64,000 nt of DNA from Actinoplanes sp. KI2 (GTDB taxonomy: Bacteria > Actinomycetota > Actinomycetes > Mycobacteriales > Micromonosporaceae). Within the stretch, counting starts at the first letter, position 1. Every line of letters begins with the position of its first letter. The stretch spans positions 1 through 64,000 of the forward strand of contig NZ_JAOSZE010000051.1 in the NCBI RefSeq assembly GCF_025630775.1. The letters run 5' to 3'. The notes under the pieces are model-generated. The model searched no databases, had not been told where the DNA came from, and was given only the letters and a program-made list of their open reading frames with translations. The translations under genes and the position numbers were made by a program. This document shows positions 59,709 through 64,000 of this stretch, piece after piece.

Positions 59709-62030
59709 ATGAGGTTTTTCCGACCCACAGGTTCTTCTCAAGTCGCTACTAGCCCGGCCGACAGGCAATCCGTGCTCGCGACTCAGCAACTGACGGACTT
59801 CCTGTCCGTCGTCGCCGACCGGCCCGGCGGTCCGGCCGCGCACCATGCTGCCGTCGACTGCGCCGCCCAGGCCCTGCATGCCGACGTGGCGGTGCTCATG
59901 ATCGACGACGGCGTGGTGGCCGCGGTCGGCCTCGCCGTCGACGACGTCCCGGCGTACGCCCTGAACGAGGTCGCCACCGGTCGCCGCACCACGCTCGATC
60001 TAGCCGGCATCCGGCACGCCGTCACGTTCGCCACGATCGGTGGCGAGGCACCCGGGCTTCTCGTCCTGGGCCGGCGCGGGAGCACCCCGTTCAGCGCCGA
60101 GGAGGTCACGCTGCTGCGCGGCATGACCCGGGTCCTCGAGCTCAGCCTCCACTCGCTGCAGATGATCGAGTCGGAGCGGCGGTACGCCGAGGAGAACGAC
60201 CGTCTGCTCGACTCGCTCCACCAGCGGCAGCGCGTTCTCGAGACGCTCACCGACATCCAGCGTGCGATCGCCCGCCGCGACCCGCTCGACAAGATCTTCC
60301 AAACGGTCACCGACGCGGCCTGTGCGCTGCTCGGCGTCGAGATGTCGACGTTCAACCTGGTCGACCGGGACAACCCGGCGACCGGCAGCAACATCGCCGC
60401 GACCGGGGTGCCGCCCGAGGTGCGGGCCAAGCTGCAGCGCTTGCCGCTGGCCGCCGCCGGCGCCTCCGGCCTGGCCGTGCTCGGCGACGAGCTGATCATG
60501 ATCGAGGACTACTCGGTCTCCCCGATCGTCATCGGGGCGATGAGGAAGGCGCAGCTGCGGTCGGTGATGGCCGCCCCGGTGCACGAGAACGGCAAGGCGG
60601 TCGGCTGCCTCAACGTCGGGATGTACAGCCGGACCCGGGAGTGGGACAAGCCCGCCCAGGAAATCATCAAGGCGTTCGCCGAGCAGCTGAGTCTCGCCCT
60701 CACCGACGCGCGCATGCTCGAGGCGATGAAGCTCTCCTTCCTCGACTCGCTGACCGGCCTGGCCAGCCGTGCCCTGTTCCAGACCCGGATCGAGGAGGCG
60801 CTGGCCGGCGACGAGGAGGGCGCGGCCGTCCTGTTCATCGGCCTCGACCGGTTCAAGATGGTCAACGACTCGCTCGGCCACGCGGCCGGTGACCAGTTGC
60901 TGATCGGCGTCGCCGACCGGATCCGGTCCTGCCTGCGGGACGGCGACACCGCGGCCCGGCTCGGCGGCGACGAGTTCGCCGTGCTGTTGCCGGGGATGGC
61001 CGAGGCCGCCGCGGCCGAGCCGCTGGCTGCCCGGCTGCTCGAGGAGCTGCGGACGCCGTTCGAGGTCAACGGCGCTGAGGCGTACGTCAGCGCCAGCGTC
61101 GGCATCGCGGTCGGCCGGCCCGGCCCGCGTGTCGCCCAGGAGGTGCTGATCGACGCCGGCCTCGCGATGTACCAGGCGAAGAAGCACGGCAAGGACCGGT
61201 GCGAGCGGTTCGTGCCGGACATGCGGGTCGAGTTCCAGGCCACCATCGATCTCGAGGCCGATCTGCGGCGTGCGGTCGTGCGGCACGAGTTCGAGCTGCG
61301 CTACCAGCCGATCGTGCACCTGAACACCAGCGAGATCACCGGGGTCGAGGCGCTGATCCGGTGGATGCACCCGGAACGCGGGATGGTCCCGCCGGCGGAC
61401 TTCATCCCGCTGGCCGAGGAGACCGGCCTGATCGTGCCGATCGGCGAGTGGGTGCTGCGCGAGGCCACCCAGCGGGTCGCCGAGTGGAACCAGCGCCGCG
61501 CGGGCAAGCCGCTGTCGGTCAGCGTCAACCTCTCGGCCGTACAGCTGGAGCAGTGCCTGCTGCCCCAGGTGGTGCGGTCCGCGCTGGAGTCCAGCGGCCT
61601 GCCGGCCGACCGGCTGACCCTCGAGCTGACCGAGTCGTTGCTGGTCGATCATCGCCCGGCCACGCTGGAGCGCCTCCTTGCCATCAAGGACCTGGGGGTA
61701 CGCCTGGCCATCGACGATTTCGGCACGGGCTACTCGTCACTGGCCTACCTGCGGCGATTCCCGGTCGACATCATCAAGATCGATAAGTCCTTCGTGGACG
61801 ACGTCGTGGACGAGCCGACCGCGGCCGCCCTCACGCACGGCATCATCCAGCTGGGTCTGGCCCTCCGGTTGTCCACGGTCGCCGAGGGGATCGAGCACGC
61901 CGAGCAGCTCACCTCGCTCGCCGTCGGCAACTGCGAGCTCGGGCAGGGCTACTACTTCGCCGAGCCGCTGACCCGATCCGCCTTCGACGACCTGTTGTTC
62001 CCGGTGCACGTCCCGTACGACGGCGAGTGA
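59709..62030 (+). CDS. Cytoplasmic GAF-GGDEF-EAL cyclic-di-GMP enzyme
   Basis: 773 residues with no membrane helix. Two GAF-like sensor domains (about 25-155 and 185-345) are joined by a coiled coil. The GGDEF domain (about 350-505) reads RLGGDEF. The EAL domain (about 515-765) has GVEALIRWMHP, SVNLSAVQL, LELTES and DDFGTGYSS; the last motif is AEGIEH rather than AEGVET. Both catalytic sites look competent. Third cyclic-di-GMP protein in the window. Start ATG at 59709. Confidence 0.9.
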   Translation: MRFFRPTGSSQVATSPADRQSVLATQQLTDFLSVVADRPGGPAAHHAAVDCAAQALHADVAVLMIDDGVVAAVGLAVDDVPAYALNEVATGRRTTLDLAGIRHAVTFATIGGEAPGLLVLGRRGSTPFSAEEVTLLRGMTRVLELSLHSLQMIESERRYAEENDRLLDSLHQRQRVLETLTDIQRAIARRDPLDKIFQTVTDAACALLGVEMSTFNLVDRDNPATGSNIAATGVPPEVRAKLQRLPLAAAGASGLAVLGDELIMIEDYSVSPIVIGAMRKAQLRSVMAAPVHENGKAVGCLNVGMYSRTREWDKPAQEIIKAFAEQLSLALTDARMLEAMKLSFLDSLTGLASRALFQTRIEEALAGDEEGAAVLFIGLDRFKMVNDSLGHAAGDQLLIGVADRIRSCLRDGDTAARLGGDEFAVLLPGMAEAAAAEPLAARLLEELRTPFEVNGAEAYVSASVGIAVGRPGPRVAQEVLIDAGLAMYQAKKHGKDRCERFVPDMRVEFQATIDLEADLRRAVVRHEFELRYQPIVHLNTSEITGVEALIRWMHPERGMVPPADFIPLAEETGLIVPIGEWVLREATQRVAEWNQRRAGKPLSVSVNLSAVQLEQCLLPQVVRSALESSGLPADRLTLELTESLLVDHRPATLERLLAIKDLGVRLAIDDFGTGYSSLAYLRRFPVDIIKIDKSFVDDVVDEPTAAALTHGIIQLGLALRLSTVAEGIEHAEQLTSLAVGNCELGQGYYFAEPLTRSAFDDLLFPVHVPYDGE

Positions 62031-62037
62031 CCGCGGC

Positions 62038-63168
62038 TCAGGGAAGGTAGCGCACCTCGGGAAAGGCCGCGCTGGGACCGTCGAGCAGGCGACTGCGCCG
62101 GCCGCGCAGGTGCCGGTCGAAGAAGGCCAGCGGGTATGCCTGCTGAATCCGGACGGCCCGCGCCGGGTCGAGCGTGCCGATCCAGCCCGCCAGCTCCGCC
62201 TCGCTCATCCCGATCGCCGGCGCCAGCTCGGCGACCAGCAGCTGATAGTCCGTGTACGAACCGTGCACCGCGCCGTCGGCCTGTACGTTCAGCCGCCGGC
62301 CGCGCAGCTGTGACCAGAACTCGGCGACGGCCGGGTGGTCGGCCCGGGTGAACTCCGCGGTCATCATCAGGAAGGGCCGGTCCAGCACGCCGCCGTCGAC
62401 CACCGGCTCCATCGGGCCGTCCAGGCTCACCCCGGCCCGGACGCGGCGGTCCGCGAACATCACCCGGGCGGTCGCCGACCCGCCCTTCGACCACCCGAAC
62501 ATGCCGACCCGGCGCAGGTCGAGCGCGCCGCCGAGGCCGGCCGGAAGGGCCCGCTCGGCGCAGCGCTCCTCGAGGCGGTCGAGAACGAACCGGATGTCCG
62601 CCGCGAAGTCGGCCGGTCCCATCGGGAGGTCGTCCGACGGGACCAGCAGCCGCCCGTCGGGGAACTCGACGAAGGCGTCGCCGGTGTGATCCACGGTGGC
62701 CACCACGTAGCCGTGGCTGGCGAGCTCCTGCACCGTGATGGTGGTGTCGGCGCGCTGATCGTGCGCGCCGTGCGAGTAGAGCACGACCGGAAAACGCCCG
62801 CGCAGCACCGGCGCGCCGGTGTGGCCCGCCGTGCTCGGCGACAGCGCCGCGTCCGGCGCGAAGCCCGCCGAGGCGAGCAGGTCCCGCAGCGGGTTCGGCA
62901 GCATCCAGGGCGCCGGTGGGTGCCGCCGGACGTCCGCGGCGGGATACCAGAGGCTCACCATCAGCTCGCGCGGCTCGGCGCGGGAGCGGTCGGCGAACAG
63001 CAGCGGAACGGTCCCGATCGGGTAGGGCCCGGTGGGGCGGGGCAGGCGGAGTCGAGCGGGGGCGGCCACGGCCGGGCCGGCGAAGCCGGCGGTCCCGAAC
63101 GGCGCGGCCGCCGCCACGGCGAGCGCGGCGGCGGTGAAGCTTCGGCGCGAGATTCCGTTGGTCTCCAT
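62038..63168 (-). CDS. Tat-exported alpha/beta hydrolase (PAF-acetylhydrolase-like)
   Basis: 376 residues from ATG at 63168; 10 further codons upstream lie in an operator-like repeat and were left out. A twin-arginine signal ISRRSFTAAALAV (6-18) ends near residue 36. The body is an alpha/beta hydrolase with VVLYSHGAHDQ (oxyanion loop), the nucleophile in FGWSKGG, and DGAVHGSYTD with the catalytic His. The pattern is that of secreted lipases/dienelactone hydrolases related to platelet-activating factor acetylhydrolase. Converges with the GGDEF-EAL gene, 7 bp apart. Confidence 0.82.
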   Translation of the reverse strand: METNGISRRSFTAAALAVAAAAPFGTAGFAGPAVAAPARLRLPRPTGPYPIGTVPLLFADRSRAEPRELMVSLWYPAADVRRHPPAPWMLPNPLRDLLASAGFAPDAALSPSTAGHTGAPVLRGRFPVVLYSHGAHDQRADTTITVQELASHGYVVATVDHTGDAFVEFPDGRLLVPSDDLPMGPADFAADIRFVLDRLEERCAERALPAGLGGALDLRRVGMFGWSKGGSATARVMFADRRVRAGVSLDGPMEPVVDGGVLDRPFLMMTAEFTRADHPAVAEFWSQLRGRRLNVQADGAVHGSYTDYQLLVAELAPAIGMSEAELAGWIGTLDPARAVRIQQAYPLAFFDRHLRGRRSRLLDGPSAAFPEVRYLP

Positions 63169-63177
63169 ACCCTCAGC

Positions 63178-63196
63178 GTATACGCCGAGTGTATAC
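63178..63196. promoter_or_regulatory. Repeated GTATAC dyad upstream of the hydrolase
   Basis: GTATAC at 63178-63183 and again at 63191-63196, separated by 7 bp, gives a 19-bp site 10 bp ahead of the hydrolase start. It is an AT-rich exception in this region and is likely an operator or part of the promoter. Confidence 0.5.
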
Positions 63197-63233
63197 ATGG
63201 GAAGGATAGACCGTCATGGAATACGAAGCGGAC

Positions 63234-63767
63234 TCAGCCGAAGAACTCCTGGATCTGGGCGAGCGTCAGGTAGCCCTGCTGCTCCAGTTCGGCCGGCAGC
63301 TCGGGCAGCGGCTTGGTGGTGACCGGCACCTCCGGCACGTCGGCCGGCAGCGTCGGCACCGGCGGGGTCGGCGGAAGCCCGGGCATCGACATGGCCTGCC
63401 GGATCACCTCGAACATCGCCGGCACCTCGGCCGCCGCCCGGGTCGGCAGGTCGGCGCCCTCGCCGGGCAGCGCGCAGGTGAAGTTGGCCCGCAGCCGGTC
63501 GCCGCAGCGGCGGATGTCCGCGCTGGGCCGCAGGTGGTCGAGCCGGCCCTCGGCGACGATGCCCAGCTCGCACGCGGTCAGCCCGGACCGCCCCCACCAG
63601 GCGCGCCAGGCCGGGTCGGCGTCCAGGGTCAGCGCCACGTGCCGCAGCGCGATCATGTAGTCCTGCGGCGCGCTGCCCTCGTCGGTGGTGCCCATGTGCG
63701 GGTACAGCCAGGACCCGCCCCACGCGGCCTCGTGGGCGCCGGTGTCCGTGGTGTCCAGCGCATGCAT
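63234..63767 (-). CDS. Hypothetical protein
   Basis: 177 residues from ATG at 63767. No family recognised. The N-terminal two thirds are soluble, with conserved-looking WGGSWLYPHMG and AWWGRSGL. A Pro-rich stretch (about 130-160: LPPTPPVPTLPADVPEVP) separates a short helical end (YLTLAQIQEFFG). No signal peptide or membrane helix. The gene precedes the hydrolase on the same strand with a 65-bp gap that holds the GTATAC dyad, so the two are probably separate transcripts. Confidence 0.65.
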   Translation of the reverse strand: MHALDTTDTGAHEAAWGGSWLYPHMGTTDEGSAPQDYMIALRHVALTLDADPAWRAWWGRSGLTACELGIVAEGRLDHLRPSADIRRCGDRLRANFTCALPGEGADLPTRAAAEVPAMFEVIRQAMSMPGLPPTPPVPTLPADVPEVPVTTKPLPELPAELEQQGYLTLAQIQEFFG

Positions 63768-63894
63768 TACCGCATGCTGTCATCGCCGACGGGTCGGAGC
63801 GGGCAGGCCCGAGCGGCACGTTTGGGCGAATTGCACGGTGAGCGCTTCGTCACGTCGGGCATTAGCTTGCATAATCCAGTGATATAAAAAGGTC

Positions 63895-64000
63895 GTGCCG
63901 GAGACAACCACCATCTCTGCCGAGGACGCGGCCATCGCCGCCGGTTTCGAGCGCTTCTACGAACTGCTTCGCCGGCTCACCCCGCGTTCCGAGCTTAGCC
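63895..64000 (+). CDS. Start of a possible MarR-type regulator (partial)
   Basis: 35 codons from GTG at 63895 run off the right edge. The N-terminus (AAIAAGFERFYELLRRL) resembles the first helix of MarR-family regulators, but the DNA-binding part is not in the window. The upstream 40 bp are very AT-rich with TATAAAAAGG at 63883-63892, serving as promoter or ribosome site. Assignment is tentative. Confidence 0.4.
   Translation, partial: MPETTTISAEDAAIAAGFERFYELLRRLTPRSELS

Overview
The window is about 72% GC, densely packed with GTG and ATG starts and 4-base stop/start overlaps. It carries a SARP/AfsR-type regulator, an ECF sigma/anti-sigma pair, several composite cyclic-di-GMP enzymes and actinobacterial-type sensor kinases. 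This points to a filamentous or sporangium-forming actinobacterium; Micromonosporaceae, perhaps Actinoplanes, is my best guess (inference from gene types and codon usage only). No rRNA, tRNA, CRISPR array, prophage or IS element was recognised.

Layout. 0-4.7 kb: a DHA1 exporter divergent from a LacI regulator that is translationally coupled to pnuC and nadR (nicotinamide riboside salvage), then a lipoprotein. 4.7-6.3 kb: a TPR-GGDEF protein. 6.3-8.8 kb: a TetR/DHA2 exporter pair with three repeated operators. 8.8-9.8 kb: cysteine dioxygenase plus rhodanese. 10.5-13.1 kb: a secreted neprosin-like protein and an ECF sigma/anti-sigma pair. 13.1-18.8 kb: an aldo/keto reductase and a four-gene sugar ABC importer of the YtfQRT-YjfF (galactofuranose) type. 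18.8-25.5 kb: a large SARP regulator, a LuxR-type partner, an S66 peptidase and a DHA2 exporter. 25.5-28.7 kb: a HipBA module with four operators at an exact 28-bp period, a GNAT enzyme and a quinone reductase.

28.7-54.9 kb is the centre of interest: a surface-glycan locus containing every step of a pseudaminic-acid-type nonulosonic acid pathway (PseB, PseC, PseH, PseG, PseI and an SpsF-type cytidylyltransferase). It also holds two GT2 glycosyltransferases, a polytopic GT-C-like membrane protein, and a four-gene acyl module (ACP, AMP ligase, FabG-like reductase, small phosphopantetheinyl transferase) divergent from pseH. Two copies of an unfamiliar two-gene cassette lie in it: a roughly 270-residue glycosyltransferase-like protein followed, with a 4-base overlap, by a methyltransferase-like protein ending in a coiled coil and a polybasic tail. 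A third, solo copy of the second protein lies at 50.75-52.57 kb. A PHO-box-like triple repeat sits in the divergent promoter region at 35.1 kb. Within the locus a two-component system and an MmpL transporter 10 kb apart share a nearly superimposable promoter, so they are probably one regulon.

54.9-64.0 kb: two further GGDEF-EAL proteins, an overlapping pair of small unknown genes started with TTG behind a strong Shine-Dalgarno, an APC permease, a Tat-exported alpha/beta hydrolase, an unknown protein, and the first 35 codons of a possible MarR-type regulator running off the right edge.
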